A stretch of 42,959 nucleotides of DNA from a virus: IMG/VR virus record IMGVR_UViG_3300006353_000002, positions 1 to 42,959 of that record; one strand, 5' to 3'. Positions within the stretch are counted from its first letter, which is position 1. Each line of letters opens with the position of its first letter. The notes under the pieces are model-generated. The model did not search any database and had not been told where the DNA came from. It saw only the letters and a list, made by a program, of their open reading frames with translations. Below, piece by piece: positions 13,700 through 23,562 of the stretch. A program made the translations under genes and the position numbers.

Positions 13700-15957
13700 T
13701 GGAACGCCGCGTCAACTTCATCGACGGGATGGACCTCTCCCCCGACGATTTCAGCAACATCCAGCTTTTTGCCCAGCAAAGCTTTGACCACGTGGTTGGC
13801 GACGGCATTACAGCCTCACGCCGCTACGCCGGTTTCGCCACTGGGCAGACCGGTGCGCTGACTATCAGCGCAGAGCCCGGCCGGCTCTATGCCGAAGGCA
13901 AGGTCTACGTTCGCGACACGGCCTTCCCCTACGATTTCACGGCCATGCTCCCCGTCCAGGACCGCAAGGTTTGTACGCTGGTCACGTTCGGCGAGACTGT
14001 GCAGACCGCCGAGACTCCCCGTGAAATCCTGATCGACGTCGACAACCTCACTACCGAACCGCAGTTGGTGGCGATGGAAACAGTGCGCATTGCCCGCCTC
14101 GCGATCGTCCAGGGCGCGGAAAGCCCTGATCCGTCTGCCCCGGTCATCGCCGCGGGCTACACCGCGATTGCCAATGTGGTGCTGTCCACCACCGGCATCG
14201 ACAGCGTCGCCATGATCGATGCCAACAAGCTCGACTCGGTCGCCAGCCTTGCCGCCCGCGCTGCCCAGCTTGAAGGATTCCGCGACAGTGCCGATCCGAA
14301 GATCGCGGGGCTTGCCGGCGATATCGCCGCGCTCACTGAAGGCCAGCGCCGCCTCGTCGGCACAGAGCAATACAGCCGGGTTCTCACGCGCCTTGCCCAG
14401 CTGGAGGCAGGCAAAGGCGTGCCCACGGCGGCTGTCGACAGTTTTGCCGATCTGCTGCTTGACGATGGTGCATCCGACCCAGCCTTTGCAGGCTATGCCG
14501 CGCGCGTGTCCGAAGGCATCCGGCTTCCTGCCGCCGCCAGCGCCACCACCGCACTCAGCCTGAAGAACCCGCTCGATCCGAATGCACGGGTGGTCGGCGG
14601 ACGGCTGCTCCCCGCCTATGACCGCGTCAAGCAGCTGAGCACGGGAACGCCGACAGGCGAAGTCAAGCTCAACAGCTTTTCGTATTCGGCGCACGATTTG
14701 CTCCACAAGACCGACGCGCGCTTCCGCCTGCGCTACGGCCCGTGGTGGGCGCCCAGCTACAATTATGCCTACCTCAAGAACTTCGGCGTTGATTTGCTGC
14801 CGCTGATCTTCGCCTATGACGGTGAAGCCATCGTGCCGGATGCCCTGCTCTCCGAGCAGCTGCTCTACGATTACAATTACGCCCGCCGCCCCGGCTACTG
14901 GTATGACTGGGTGGAAAACACCTACTGGGACTATTTCCCGGCCACATCGACCGTCAATGGCACTCAGGTCGCCGAAACCTTCCTCCAGGCCAACGACATG
15001 GTGCTTGAGGCAATTGGTCTGCCTTTCACCCGCCTCGCCAACGACGGCGATGTGACCGTGGCGATCTGCGAAACCGATCATGGTGTGGCCCGGTTGGACC
15101 GGGTGATCGCCAAGGTCACCGTGCCTCGCAACCAGCTGCAGATCGGCGCTGAGACGATGATCCCCCTCCAGCCCACCCTGCTGACCGGCGGCGTGCGTTA
15201 TGCGCTGGTGATCATTACGGCGGCCGATCACTACCTCGGCACTGTCGCCGGCCAGACCTATCCCCAAGGCACGTTCTTCTATGTGCTCGACGGTCAATAT
15301 CAGCAGGGCGACGGCACCCGTGATCTCGCCTTCTCACTCTATGCCGCCAAATTCCGGCAGTCGCGCGCGGTGATTGATCTCACCGAAGTGACGCTGGCCG
15401 GCGGCATCGGCGATATCGATATCCTCAGCCAGGCCGTGGTCCCCGGCGCCACCCAGATGAGCTTTTTCGTCCAGATCGGCGGCATCTGGCGCGCGCTGGC
15501 CGATGATGCCAACGCTGCCCTGATCCAGGCCGGCGTCATGCAGAACCTGGTGCCGCTGCGCGTGGTGATGACTGGCACGCCCGAAGTCATGCCGATCCTT
15601 GCGCTTGCGGGTAGCCAGGTGAAAGTTTCGCGCCCCGACCTGACTTTCACCTGGTTTTCCGCCATCCGCAATTTGCCCGGCGGCGGCTCCTCGCAGATCC
15701 GCGCAACCTTCCGACTCGAGAATTTCAACGCGGTGCACCACACGCTCACCGCAAAGCTGCGCACCGGCGCGGGCTATGCCACCGAGACCGCGCCCAGTTC
15801 GGTCAGCGATGCCGTGCAAGCCGATGGCTCGATCGAGCGGACGGCCGTGTGGAACCTGGGCGGCGCAGTCACATCCTACCGGCTCAAGCTGACCGGTGTG
15901 ACCGACAACGCCCTGCTGCCGTTCCACGTCGCCTCGCGCCGCGATTACGCCCTCTAA
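13699..15957 (+). CDS. Large tail/baseplate-associated structural protein
   Basis: The 752-residue protein starts MERRVNFIDGMDLSPDDFSNIQLFAQQSFDHVVGDGI. That opening recalls large phage proteins annotated with DUF4815, but I am unsure of the family. It has no signal or membrane segment. A helical, coiled-coil-like section (around residues 175-260) separates an N-terminal domain from a Tyr/Trp-rich centre (YDYNYARRPGYWYDWVENTYWDYFP) and a beta-rich C terminus. The position after gpI suggests it anchors to the baseplate and carries the fibres. Confidence 0.75.
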   Translation: MERRVNFIDGMDLSPDDFSNIQLFAQQSFDHVVGDGITASRRYAGFATGQTGALTISAEPGRLYAEGKVYVRDTAFPYDFTAMLPVQDRKVCTLVTFGETVQTAETPREILIDVDNLTTEPQLVAMETVRIARLAIVQGAESPDPSAPVIAAGYTAIANVVLSTTGIDSVAMIDANKLDSVASLAARAAQLEGFRDSADPKIAGLAGDIAALTEGQRRLVGTEQYSRVLTRLAQLEAGKGVPTAAVDSFADLLLDDGASDPAFAGYAARVSEGIRLPAAASATTALSLKNPLDPNARVVGGRLLPAYDRVKQLSTGTPTGEVKLNSFSYSAHDLLHKTDARFRLRYGPWWAPSYNYAYLKNFGVDLLPLIFAYDGEAIVPDALLSEQLLYDYNYARRPGYWYDWVENTYWDYFPATSTVNGTQVAETFLQANDMVLEAIGLPFTRLANDGDVTVAICETDHGVARLDRVIAKVTVPRNQLQIGAETMIPLQPTLLTGGVRYALVIITAADHYLGTVAGQTYPQGTFFYVLDGQYQQGDGTRDLAFSLYAAKFRQSRAVIDLTEVTLAGGIGDIDILSQAVVPGATQMSFFVQIGGIWRALADDANAALIQAGVMQNLVPLRVVMTGTPEVMPILALAGSQVKVSRPDLTFTWFSAIRNLPGGGSSQIRATFRLENFNAVHHTLTAKLRTGAGYATETAPSSVSDAVQADGSIERTAVWNLGGAVTSYRLKLTGVTDNALLPFHVASRRDYAL

Positions 15958-15970
15958 GGAAAGGCCTGAC

Positions 15971-16144
15971 ATGCCCGCCAAACGCAAAAGCCCCAGCGGC
16001 AATTGGAAAGTGACGCTCACCCGCGTCTTCACGCTTTTCGACTTCACTTATCGCCCGGGCGACGATCACACCGTAGACGACGCCACCCTGGCGCTCTTCG
16101 AAGCCGAAGACGGCCTGGTGGAAAATGCCCAGCCGATCGCCTGA
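15971..16144 (+). CDS. Small protein of the tail module (57 aa)
   Basis: The ATG at 15971 follows GGAAAGG by a suitable distance, and the frame reads 57 residues: MPAKRKSPSGNWKVTLTRVF, then a part ending VENAQPIA. It has a basic start and an acidic end, with no known family. It fills the gap between two tail genes exactly and overlaps the next start by 20 bp, as densely packed phage genes do. Confidence 0.6.
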   Translation: MPAKRKSPSGNWKVTLTRVFTLFDFTYRPGDDHTVDDATLALFEAEDGLVENAQPIA

Positions 16145-16556
16145 GGCCGAATTCGCCACTGAGGCTGGACGCCGCGCCACGCCGGCGCGGATGAACCAGT
16201 TCTCCGACTATCTCGATGGACGCCTGCGCGCCGTCGAAGCGCGGCGCGCAAGCTTTGACGCGGCCATCGCTGAATTGAAGGGCATTGGCCTTGAGCGGGT
16301 CACTGCCGTGCTTCAGCCCTTGCTCGATCAGGCGAGCGACGATGCGGCGGCGATTTCAACCCTGCTGGCAGACCTATCGGCACCAGAATTTCGCGCCAGC
16401 CTCATAGCGGACACCATCGCTGAAATCATTGCGCAAGGCCTGTTCGTTCGCGCCGGCGCGGGCGCCGAAGGGATGACCCTTTATAGCGGCAATGCCCTTC
16501 CCGATCCGCTCCTCGGCCAGCCTGGCGATCTCTATGCCTATGTCGACCCGGATTGA
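16125..16556 (+). CDS. Tail module protein, helical
   Basis: The 143-residue product is mostly helical (RLRAVEARRASFDAAIAELKGIG...LEQ-type heptads) and ends in a short beta-like segment, TLYSGNALPDPLLGQPGDLYAYVDPD, resembling trimeric fibre stems. The start is uncertain: ATG 16125 overlaps the preceding gene and has GGTGG nearby, while ATG 16191 (MNQFSDYL) would give 121 residues. Function is unknown beyond a likely structural role. Confidence 0.65.
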   Translation: MPSRSPEAEFATEAGRRATPARMNQFSDYLDGRLRAVEARRASFDAAIAELKGIGLERVTAVLQPLLDQASDDAAAISTLLADLSAPEFRASLIADTIAEIIAQGLFVRAGAGAEGMTLYSGNALPDPLLGQPGDLYAYVDPD

Positions 16557-16562
16557 CCGGCG

Positions 16563-17588
16563 ATGCTGCGCATTCACTCCGGCCCTGCATTTGTTCCCGC
16601 TCTCGCCGCGCTGGGCGACGGCCTCGGGGGGGCGCGGGCGACGCGGCTCTACCAAAAGCAGCCGGACGGACAGTGGATTACCGACCTGCCTCTCGCAGGC
16701 AGCCTGTCGGCCACTTCGCGCAGCATTGAAGGCCCCGGTGCCAACCAGACTACGGCCAGCCTCTCCGCCATGGCCTCTGGCGGCCAGGGCGCGCTGACGC
16801 TGTCGTGGGCCAAGCTGTCGGGCGGCGCGATCACCGCCCAGTCCATCGGCCCGCTTACCACCGCTTTCAACGCCGCTGGCCTCGCCGAGGGTGAGTCGCG
16901 CACGGCGATCTTCCGTGCCACTGTTACCGATCAGGCTCCAGACAGCGTAATCGCCGGCGAAGTGGAGGTAAGCATCACCCGCTGGTCATTGCCGCACCTT
17001 TCCGCCCCCGCCTCTCTGACCGCATCGACAACGCTGGCAACCTTCGACACGCCCCCTCTCACAGCAACTCGCACTGGCGGCCTCGCCCCATTCACCCTGG
17101 CGTGGAGCAAACGTTCGGGCGGCGCGATCACAGCGCTCTCGCCAGCGGCGCTGACCACGGCCTTTCGCGCTTCCGGCCTCACCACCGGGGAAGTGCGGAC
17201 CGCCGTGTTTGATCTCACCGTCACGGACGCCCGGGGCCAGACCGATATCGCGACAGTGAACGTGCAGATCACGCGTCGATCGCCAGTGACGGTAACGGTC
17301 TTGCCTGGCTTCATTACCGAGAAGGTGGAAGGCAACGCAATTGAGCCGACAAGCTACACCACGCGGACGGCTGCCTCAGCTTCCCCTTCCGGCGGTCTCG
17401 CACCCTATAGCTTCGCATGGACCCTCGGACCGGGCAGCAACCTCGAACTGGTCACCCCCGCCGCACAATCCACACGCTTCCGACAAACTGCCCCGAATAT
17501 CGGCAATTTTGCCACAGCACGCTGCCAGGTCACCGATTCGCTCGGCGCGACGGCGCTGAGCAACCCCGTCACCGTGAACCTAGTCTAG
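16563..17588 (+). CDS. Tail-associated protein with repeated Ig/PKD-like domains
   Basis: The 341-residue protein contains three related beta-sandwich-like units of roughly 85 residues. Each has an Ala/Ser-rich start, a GG(L/Q)xPF-type turn, W(S/A)K-SGGAI in the first two copies and W(T)LGPGS in the third, and a closing (T)VTD strand. The pattern recalls PKD/Ig-like decoration domains on phage tails. These often bind host surface polysaccharide weakly. Exact family membership is inference. Confidence 0.7.
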   Translation: MLRIHSGPAFVPALAALGDGLGGARATRLYQKQPDGQWITDLPLAGSLSATSRSIEGPGANQTTASLSAMASGGQGALTLSWAKLSGGAITAQSIGPLTTAFNAAGLAEGESRTAIFRATVTDQAPDSVIAGEVEVSITRWSLPHLSAPASLTASTTLATFDTPPLTATRTGGLAPFTLAWSKRSGGAITALSPAALTTAFRASGLTTGEVRTAVFDLTVTDARGQTDIATVNVQITRRSPVTVTVLPGFITEKVEGNAIEPTSYTTRTAASASPSGGLAPYSFAWTLGPGSNLELVTPAAQSTRFRQTAPNIGNFATARCQVTDSLGATALSNPVTVNLV

Positions 17589-17596
17589 GACCGCCC

Positions 17597-20566
17597 ATGC
17601 CCGCGCCCGCACCCAGCTATGTAAAAATCCAGCAACTGGATCCCGCCTCGCCGCTTTCCGCCGCGGACGTCTTGCCGCTCGGTCAGGGGACAGATGCCCT
17701 GCGCAAGGCCACGCTTGCCACACTGAAGTCGTGGATGCTGCAAGGCTTCGTGCCCGGCGCAGACGGCGCAGACGGCCGCACTCTGCTCCACGGTCCGGCT
17801 GCACCGGTCAATGAGCTCGGCAATGACGGTGACTTCTACATCGACACGGCAAGCCACACCCTGTTCGGCCCCAAAGTCGACGGTACATGGGGCGCAGGCG
17901 TCTCGATACAGGGTGAGCCAGGCGATCCAGGGCCGAAAGGCGACCAGGGCGATCCCGGCCCCAAAGGCGACCAGGGCGATCCAGGGCCGCAAGGCGATCC
18001 TGGCATAAACGGCGGCGGCGCGGCCGAAGCTGGCCTCGCTGCCCTGTTTTCCGCTGCCGGTGGGATGGCGATCGGCGCCGAGATAACCGCAATCCAGACG
18101 GCTGGCTATTCGGTCGCCGGCGTCGGCGCGGCGCGCTACATCTATGATGCGGCCGTGACGGCGCTTTCCGTCGCGGCAAACCCGCGCACGCAGTTTTTGG
18201 CTGGCGACGGGCGCGGCTTCAGGCTCGATCCAAGCCAGCCCATGATTCCGCAAATGTTCGGCGTGCTTGGCTCTCCGGCCAATGACACCGCCGCCATGCA
18301 GGCGTGTTTCGATTATATCAAAGCCGCGCCGACTTACCCGAAGTCGCTGCATATCCCGGCAGGCAACTATCGGGCCAGCATATCAATCTCGGACATGGTC
18401 GGCTGGCGGGTCACGGGCGATGCCTCTGTAAAGTCCATGATTATCGGCATCGGCGGCGCACCCGCGCTGCGCATCAATGGCCTATGGTATAGCACCTTTG
18501 ACAGCATCGGCTTCGCCACTGAAACCGGGCTGGTCGGCATGGGTGTCTGCGAAATCGACGGCAAGATCGGCACCGGCGGCACGCTTGATCCCGGCGCGAC
18601 GCGCGGAACACAGGCGTCGTCGTTCATGCACTGCGGCTTCTTCGGGCGCGGCCTAAACGACGGTCTGAGGTCTACCTACGCCTGCACGCATAACAGGATC
18701 GGTGGCGGCTATGCCCAAGGCGACGGCCTGACGTTCTATAACTGCCACTGGGCCGGTGCTAGTGAGGCCTGCCATTATCAGAATGGCTATAACGCCATCG
18801 CGGTCGGCTTCTACAACGGCGACATGCAGGACTTCAACAAGAACGGGTTGTACGTCAATGTCGGCAGCTTCAACATGTTCGGCACCACGTTCGAATCCAC
18901 GGCTGGCTACGAACAATATCTCAATGACGGCTGGGATATCAGGGTCGGCGACGGCGGTGTTTTCGAAGGCTGTGTTGTCCACGGCGTCAGTTCGGAATCG
19001 ATGCGGTTCCTGCATAACAACGGCCCGGTTTCGACTGATATCCGCGCCTGCGATGGCAGGTTCAATGGCCCGACAAGGCAGTCCAGCCATGCCTATGCGG
19101 TCAATGATATCATCGGCATTAACCCGTCTCAGATTGGTCAGGGCCGGATTTTCGTCTGCACCACGGCTGGCATCACTGGCGGCTCCGAACCGACGTGGCC
19201 TGCGGTCGATGATAACAAATATGCTGGCCTGACCGGGGTCGACGTCGCCGATGGTACAGTCGTCTGGCAGGAATTGATTTTCAATTGGATCGAAGTTGCC
19301 GGGAGCATCAGCTCCATCGATACCAACACGGCGCATAGCTTCTGCGGCCGCACCACTGGCCAGAGCAACCGCGATCTGGGCTATCGCGAAATCACTGGCG
19401 CTTCCGGAACAGTGCAGCTTCGTCTCACCGATGATGTTGTCTTCGTCGCCGGTTTGACCGGCGATCTGGATATCACTCTGCCGTTTCTCCAGATGAAGCC
19501 GGGGAAGAAGGTCAAGGTCTATCGTTTCGACGATTCCGCGTACAAGCTGACTGTTTTCGGTAACTACTACCTGTCGCACTTTGGCTGGATCGAGCTTACC
19601 TCGGCAGGCTACGGCTTCGCCTATGGCATCTATCCGACAGGCGGCGTCTGGAACTTAGTCGCGGATGACAGCGTTGCGACCCAAGGCAAGACGATTACGG
19701 GCACCAGCTACACCGTCGCGCAGAAAGACAACAACAAGTTCCTGACATTTACGTCGAACAGCCCGGTCACCATCACCCTGCCCGACGATTACCCGACTTA
19801 CGGCAAGATACCGTTCGGTGCCGAATACTGGGGTATTCAAGCCGGGGGCGGTGCACTGACTTTCGTTGGCGAGAATGGGGATCAACCCTATGTCCAAGCC
19901 TTCGATAACAAGACAACTTCGCCCGGGCAGGGCGCGATTTTTCATCTCAAGCATCATGCGGGCAGGGGCTGGGCGCTGGCTTGGATGGCTGGCACCGGTG
20001 ATGTCGCCGGGCCTGCTGACTCGGTAGACAACGGGATACCAAGGTTCGACGGAACCAGCGGAAAGGTGTTGCAGTCCAGCCCGACATCAAAGATCGACGA
20101 CAACGGTAACGTCGCCTTCAACGGGCCGATGGTCAATCTCGCTGGCTATACTTCGATGACCATCGGCGGCGTCGGTTCCCGTGCGGGCAGAATGTACCTG
20201 AACAGCCCAACTGGGGTGCCTCTGGGCAGCATGTATGTCGGCCCTGATTACACCACGCTAGACTTTGTTTCCCCTGACGAATCCAAGTACGGCAGCTTCT
20301 ATATTACCAACGATTTCACCAGCATATACTCCGCTGGCGTGCCTCTCATCTTTGAGGTTGGGGGTGAAAAAGTCCGCATCGACCCCAATGGCAACGTCGG
20401 AATCGGGGTCACGGCCTTCGGCACTGCTGCTGCCAAAGTCTTGGGCATGGCGAATGCTACTCCGCCCACCACGTCCCCGGCCGGTATGGGCCAACTCTAT
20501 GTTGAAGGCGGCGCGCTGAAGTTCCGCGGTTCCTCCGGCACTGTCACGACCATCGCTCCGGCTTAG
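17597..20566 (+). CDS. Tail fibre/tailspike with collagen-like stem
   Basis: The 989-residue protein starts at ATG 17597 ([20 protein letters not shown]). The N terminus leads into a [12 protein letters not shown] junction and a collagen-like Gly-X-Y stem of about 34 residues (17912-18014). Next come a region with the look of a right-handed beta-helix (many short strands with Gly/Asn turns, [20 protein letters not shown]) and a C-terminal part with [20 protein letters not shown] followed by [17 protein letters not shown], typical of fibre tips. It is the best candidate for host recognition, possibly with depolymerase activity. No catalytic residues could be assigned. Confidence 0.85.
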   Translation: MPAPAPSYVKIQQLDPASPLSAADVLPLGQGTDALRKATLATLKSWMLQGFVPGADGADGRTLLHGPAAPVNELGNDGDFYIDTASHTLFGPKVDGTWGAGVSIQGEPGDPGPKGDQGDPGPKGDQGDPGPQGDPGINGGGAAEAGLAALFSAAGGMAIGAEITAIQTAGYSVAGVGAARYIYDAAVTALSVAANPRTQFLAGDGRGFRLDPSQPMIPQMFGVLGSPANDTAAMQACFDYIKAAPTYPKSLHIPAGNYRASISISDMVGWRVTGDASVKSMIIGIGGAPALRINGLWYSTFDSIGFATETGLVGMGVCEIDGKIGTGGTLDPGATRGTQASSFMHCGFFGRGLNDGLRSTYACTHNRIGGGYAQGDGLTFYNCHWAGASEACHYQNGYNAIAVGFYNGDMQDFNKNGLYVNVGSFNMFGTTFESTAGYEQYLNDGWDIRVGDGGVFEGCVVHGVSSESMRFLHNNGPVSTDIRACDGRFNGPTRQSSHAYAVNDIIGINPSQIGQGRIFVCTTAGITGGSEPTWPAVDDNKYAGLTGVDVADGTVVWQELIFNWIEVAGSISSIDTNTAHSFCGRTTGQSNRDLGYREITGASGTVQLRLTDDVVFVAGLTGDLDITLPFLQMKPGKKVKVYRFDDSAYKLTVFGNYYLSHFGWIELTSAGYGFAYGIYPTGGVWNLVADDSVATQGKTITGTSYTVAQKDNNKFLTFTSNSPVTITLPDDYPTYGKIPFGAEYWGIQAGGGALTFVGENGDQPYVQAFDNKTTSPGQGAIFHLKHHAGRGWALAWMAGTGDVAGPADSVDNGIPRFDGTSGKVLQSSPTSKIDDNGNVAFNGPMVNLAGYTSMTIGGVGSRAGRMYLNSPTGVPLGSMYVGPDYTTLDFVSPDESKYGSFYITNDFTSIYSAGVPLIFEVGGEKVRIDPNGNVGIGVTAFGTAAAKVLGMANATPPTTSPAGMGQLYVEGGALKFRGSSGTVTTIAPA
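17912..18014 (+). repeat. Collagen-like tandem repeats inside the fibre gene
   Basis: The DNA encoding GDQGDPGPK-type units repeats with a 27-bp period and small synonymous differences. Tandem near-identical units like this can change copy number by slippage or recombination and so alter stem length. Confidence 0.75.
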
Positions 20567-20659
20567 TTGAGGTATTCGCCATGACGATCCCCAGCAAATG
20601 CGCTCACCTTGGTGTCCATACGGGCCGTCAAGCGGAGTTGGACTTCTGATGGTGCGCGG

Positions 20660-20968
20660 ATGAGCAGCTTCAACGCCATCTGGATCGGCTATCCCTTCGC
20701 CCAGGATTTCGAGACCGATCCCGGCGCAATTCCCGCCGGCGCGGGCCTATGGCTGACGCTGCGAGACGCCAGTGGGCGGCGAGAACAATGTTGTCCCCGC
20801 ATCGATCTGACACGCCTTTCGCCCACCAGCTGGCGCCTGTCGCTCACCCAGCAGCAGACCGCCCTGCTGCGACCTGGCGCGGTCTCCGGCGACTTGCGGC
20901 TGCAAATCGGCAACACCGCCCAGCCCTTGGGCCTGCGGATCACGATTCCGGTGGAGCTTGCGCAATGA
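20660..20968 (+). CDS. Small tail module protein, beta-rich
   Basis: The 102-residue product (MSSFNAIWIGYPFAQDFE...) looks like a single beta-sandwich domain (WLTLRDASGRREQ, SWRLSLTQQQTALL, GDLRLQIGNTAQPLGLRITIPV). It resembles small fibre-associated or head-fibre domains of phages. A GCGCGG sequence lies just upstream of the ATG. It overlaps the next gene by ATGA. Confidence 0.65.
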   Translation: MSSFNAIWIGYPFAQDFETDPGAIPAGAGLWLTLRDASGRREQCCPRIDLTRLSPTSWRLSLTQQQTALLRPGAVSGDLRLQIGNTAQPLGLRITIPVELAQ

Positions 20969-21210
20969 ACGAAGCCATCACTCTCAAGCTTCGCCCGGTC
21001 GAGCCGATCCGCGTTGAACGCATTGCCCAGCGTCCGATCCTGATCGAGCGCACCTCACAGGCGGCACCGCAGCTGCGGCTTGGAGACGTCCAGGTGATCG
21101 AAATTGTCGGATATGGCCCGCCTGGCGAGGCTGGGCCTCCCGGCCCCGCAGGAGACGGTGTGGCCGATCCGGGTGATCTGACCCTCTACTTCGAAAACGG
21201 CCTGACCTAG
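20965..21210 (+). CDS. Short fibre piece with collagen-like segment
   Basis: The 81-residue product has a beta-like N terminus (ITLKLRPVEPIRVERIAQRPILIE), a short Gly-X-Y run (GPPGEAGPPGPAGDG) and the end GDLTLYFENGLT. It is probably a trimeric fibre subunit or an assembly piece of the same adhesin complex. There is no recognised family. Confidence 0.65.
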   Translation: MNEAITLKLRPVEPIRVERIAQRPILIERTSQAAPQLRLGDVQVIEIVGYGPPGEAGPPGPAGDGVADPGDLTLYFENGLT

Positions 21211-21222
21211 GAGACATTTGCG

Positions 21223-21780
21223 ATGGCAACCCTCGAAACCCGCCTGCGCGATCTGGCAACTGCCATTGGCACCCAGGCGAAGGCGCTCAAGACGCTGATC
21301 AACGGCAACGCCGCCGATCTTTCTGCGCTGACTACCACGGCAAAGACAAATATCGTCGCGGCGATCAACGAACTGGTGACATCGATCGCGGGCAAGCAGG
21401 CAGCGCTCGGCTTCACGCCGATTGACGCGGCGACCAAAGGTGCGGCGAATGGCGTTGCCAGCCTCGATGGCACTGGCAAAGTGCCCTCCGCGCAGCTGCC
21501 TGCCTTCGTCGACGACGTGCTGGAATATGCCAACTTCGCAGCATTGCCAGGCGCGGGCACCGCTGGGTTGATCTACGTCACGATCGACACCAACAAGACC
21601 TGGCGCTGGTCTGGATCTGCCTACGTCGAGATCTCCGCTTCTCCGGGATCCACAGACGCCGTCACCGAAGGGGCGACCAACCTCTATTTCACCAATGCCA
21701 GGGTCGATGCGCGTCTGCCGACAACGCTGGGCACCGTCGATACGGATTTCGCAGGCGTCTTCACTGCAGCGCTGACCTGA
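21223..21780 (+). CDS. Tail fibre-like protein, paralogue 1
   Basis: The 185-residue product has an N-terminal helical stretch, MATLETRLRDLATAIGTQAKALKTL, and ends with EGATNLYFTNARVDARL, a sequence frequent in phage tail fibres. Its N terminus is clearly related to the next gene's (MATLEARLRDLAS), so both probably attach to the same partner with different distal domains. A ribosome-like GGAGA lies before the ATG. Confidence 0.75.
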   Translation: MATLETRLRDLATAIGTQAKALKTLINGNAADLSALTTTAKTNIVAAINELVTSIAGKQAALGFTPIDAATKGAANGVASLDGTGKVPSAQLPAFVDDVLEYANFAALPGAGTAGLIYVTIDTNKTWRWSGSAYVEISASPGSTDAVTEGATNLYFTNARVDARLPTTLGTVDTDFAGVFTAALT

Positions 21781-21793
21781 GGTCTGAAGGCCA

Positions 21794-22240
21794 GTGGCAA
21801 CGCTCGAAGCCCGCTTGCGCGATCTGGCCAGCACAGTCGCGGCCAAGTTCAACGCCATCAAGGCGGCACTGGCGCCTGCCGGCGGGACCACCGGCCAAGT
21901 GCTCACCAAATCCAGCAATACAGACTATGCTTATGGCTGGGTCACACCCGCATCCGCCCCTCCCGCTTTCGCTTCTGTCGAAATTAATCTTGGCTATCCG
22001 GCTCGCCGCGCTGGAACGTTCCAGATTTCCGGCCTCGCCGGGCTAACCATCGGTAAGCCGGTGCAGATCTGGCTGGCTCGTGGGCCCTACACCGGCAAAG
22101 GAACAGCGGCGGGCGAAGAAGGCATGTACGCCGGACAGATCACTGGCGCGGTTACAGCCGCCGACACGATTTCCGCCAGCTTTGCCTTCAGCAGCCGCAT
22201 CGGCGGGGTGATCAAGTTCAATTACCTCATAGGAGCCTGA
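21794..22240 (+). CDS. Tail fibre-like protein, paralogue 2
   Basis: The 148-residue product starts at GTG 21794 with a copy of the preceding gene's N terminus, then GGTTGQVLTKSSNTDYAYGWV, a well-known fibre motif. A distal beta domain follows (VEINLGYPARRAGTFQI...IGGVIKFNYLIGA). It lies 13 bp after the first paralogue and 1 bp before the next gene. Confidence 0.75.
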   Translation: MATLEARLRDLASTVAAKFNAIKAALAPAGGTTGQVLTKSSNTDYAYGWVTPASAPPAFASVEINLGYPARRAGTFQISGLAGLTIGKPVQIWLARGPYTGKGTAAGEEGMYAGQITGAVTAADTISASFAFSSRIGGVIKFNYLIGA

Positions 22241-22241
22241 T

Positions 22242-22886
22242 ATGCCTGTTCTCGAAAATGCTACCGGCACAGCTGCAGAAGTCGATCCGACGATGAAGGC
22301 GGCGCGCATAACGCTGCGCCCGCTCGAATGCCTAACCTGGTTGCCGGTGGCGGCGCGATCTGGCGGGTTGACTGGCGTGGCAGCCAACGCTGCCTTATTC
22401 TCATTCCGGAACCTCGCCGGTAACCCCGTGATCGTTCGCCGTGTCGGAATCGGCTTCATCTGCACCACCGGCTTTACCGCTGCGCAGGAACTGGCCTGGG
22501 GACTGAAAGTCGCCCGCGCCTTCACCGCATCGGATTCTTCGGGCACGGCGGTGGCGCTCGCCGGAAATAATTGCAAAGCGCGGACTTCGCTTGGAACGCT
22601 GACATCGAACGATTGCCGCATTTCAGCCGCTGCGGCGCTGACTGCCGGCACCAAGACGCTCGACACGAATGATCTCGGCGTGGTTGGCGCATATGCTGCC
22701 GCGACGACGCCGGGAAATTTGCTTCCGACGTCGCTCAACAACCTGCTGAGCCATGATGCGGGCGATTATCCTCTGGTACTGGCGCAGAATGAGGGGTTCA
22801 ACATCATGAACCTGGTGGCGATGGGTGCAGCCGGCGTCGGCACGCTCTACGTCAACTTCGAAGTCGCCGAAGCCGCGAACTACTGA
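22242..22886 (+). CDS. Virion structural protein of the fibre module
   Basis: The 214-residue product is beta-rich and free of signal or membrane segments. The C-terminal pattern LVLAQNEGFNIMNLVAMGAAGVGTLYVNFEVAEAANY is of the type seen in many phage structural proteins of unknown role. Two cysteines (FICTTGF, NDCRIS) are present. It closes the adhesin block before the V gene. Confidence 0.6.
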   Translation: MPVLENATGTAAEVDPTMKAARITLRPLECLTWLPVAARSGGLTGVAANAALFSFRNLAGNPVIVRRVGIGFICTTGFTAAQELAWGLKVARAFTASDSSGTAVALAGNNCKARTSLGTLTSNDCRISAAAALTAGTKTLDTNDLGVVGAYAAATTPGNLLPTSLNNLLSHDAGDYPLVLAQNEGFNIMNLVAMGAAGVGTLYVNFEVAEAANY

Positions 22887-22956
22887 GCGCCCTTGATCGG
22901 CCAGCAACGCCAGCAGTGCGTTGCGCCCGCGCGCGCCGTGGCCCCATCGCACCGGC

Positions 22957-23562
22957 ATGCCAGATGTAGTCGGCGATCCCCTGCAAATCATCCGCGTCGG
23001 CCGCGTCGCGTCGGTGAATCTTGCCCAGGCGACATGCACGGTCGAAATCGGCGACCCCGATGCTGGTGGATTTGCCACTGACGATATCCAGTGGCTGGCA
23101 CAGCGCGCCGGCGAAACCAGCACTTGGTCCCCGCCCAGCATCGGCGAGCAGGGCCTGCTGATCTGTCCGGATGGCGATATCGCCCAGGCCGTCTTCGTCC
23201 CCGGTCTTTTTTCGACCTCATTCCCCGCACCCGGAGCGAGCGAACGGGAATTCACCCGCTATGCTGACGAAGCCGAATTCGGCTATGATCCAGAGAGCCA
23301 CCACGCCGATATCACTTTGCCCGCCGGGGCGACGCTGACAATCCGCGCCACTGGCGGCGCATCCATCGATGTGAATGCCGGCGGGCTCGATATCGATGGC
23401 GATCAGCGCAACACCGGCATGATCGATGCGCTCAAGGAAATCACGAGTCAGATCGACGTCTGGTTCCGCCGCGTCCTGTCGCTGCGCCGCCACACCCATT
23501 CCGCCGCCTCGCAGCCGTGGACGGGCGACGTTCCGCCGCCGCCTGTGGATCCTGAGCCATGA
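22957..23562 (+). CDS. V: Baseplate spike protein V (P2 gpV-like)
   Basis: The 201-residue protein (P2 gpV has 211) is the trimeric central spike that punctures the outer membrane. The N terminus IIRVGRVASVNLAQATCTVEIGDPDAGGFATDDIQWL is the OB-fold of the family, followed by GEQGLLICPDGDIAQAVFVPGLFS and a beta-helix part (HADITLPAGATLTIRATGGASIDVN). ATG 22957 is chosen by homology; the ribosome site is weak. In P2 the gene precedes J; here it lies beyond the adhesin module. Confidence 0.92.
   Translation: MPDVVGDPLQIIRVGRVASVNLAQATCTVEIGDPDAGGFATDDIQWLAQRAGETSTWSPPSIGEQGLLICPDGDIAQAVFVPGLFSTSFPAPGASEREFTRYADEAEFGYDPESHHADITLPAGATLTIRATGGASIDVNAGGLDIDGDQRNTGMIDALKEITSQIDVWFRRVLSLRRHTHSAASQPWTGDVPPPPVDPEP

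Noticed and set aside
17912-18014. CRISPR-like array
   Set aside because: The repeats are in frame, contiguous, without spacers, and encode a collagen-like Gly-X-Y stem.
20581-20649. Possible 22-codon gene MTIPSKCAHLGVHTGRQAELDF between fibre genes
   Set aside because: A GAGG lies upstream, but the peptide is very short and has no relatives I recognise. It may equally be a remnant or leader.
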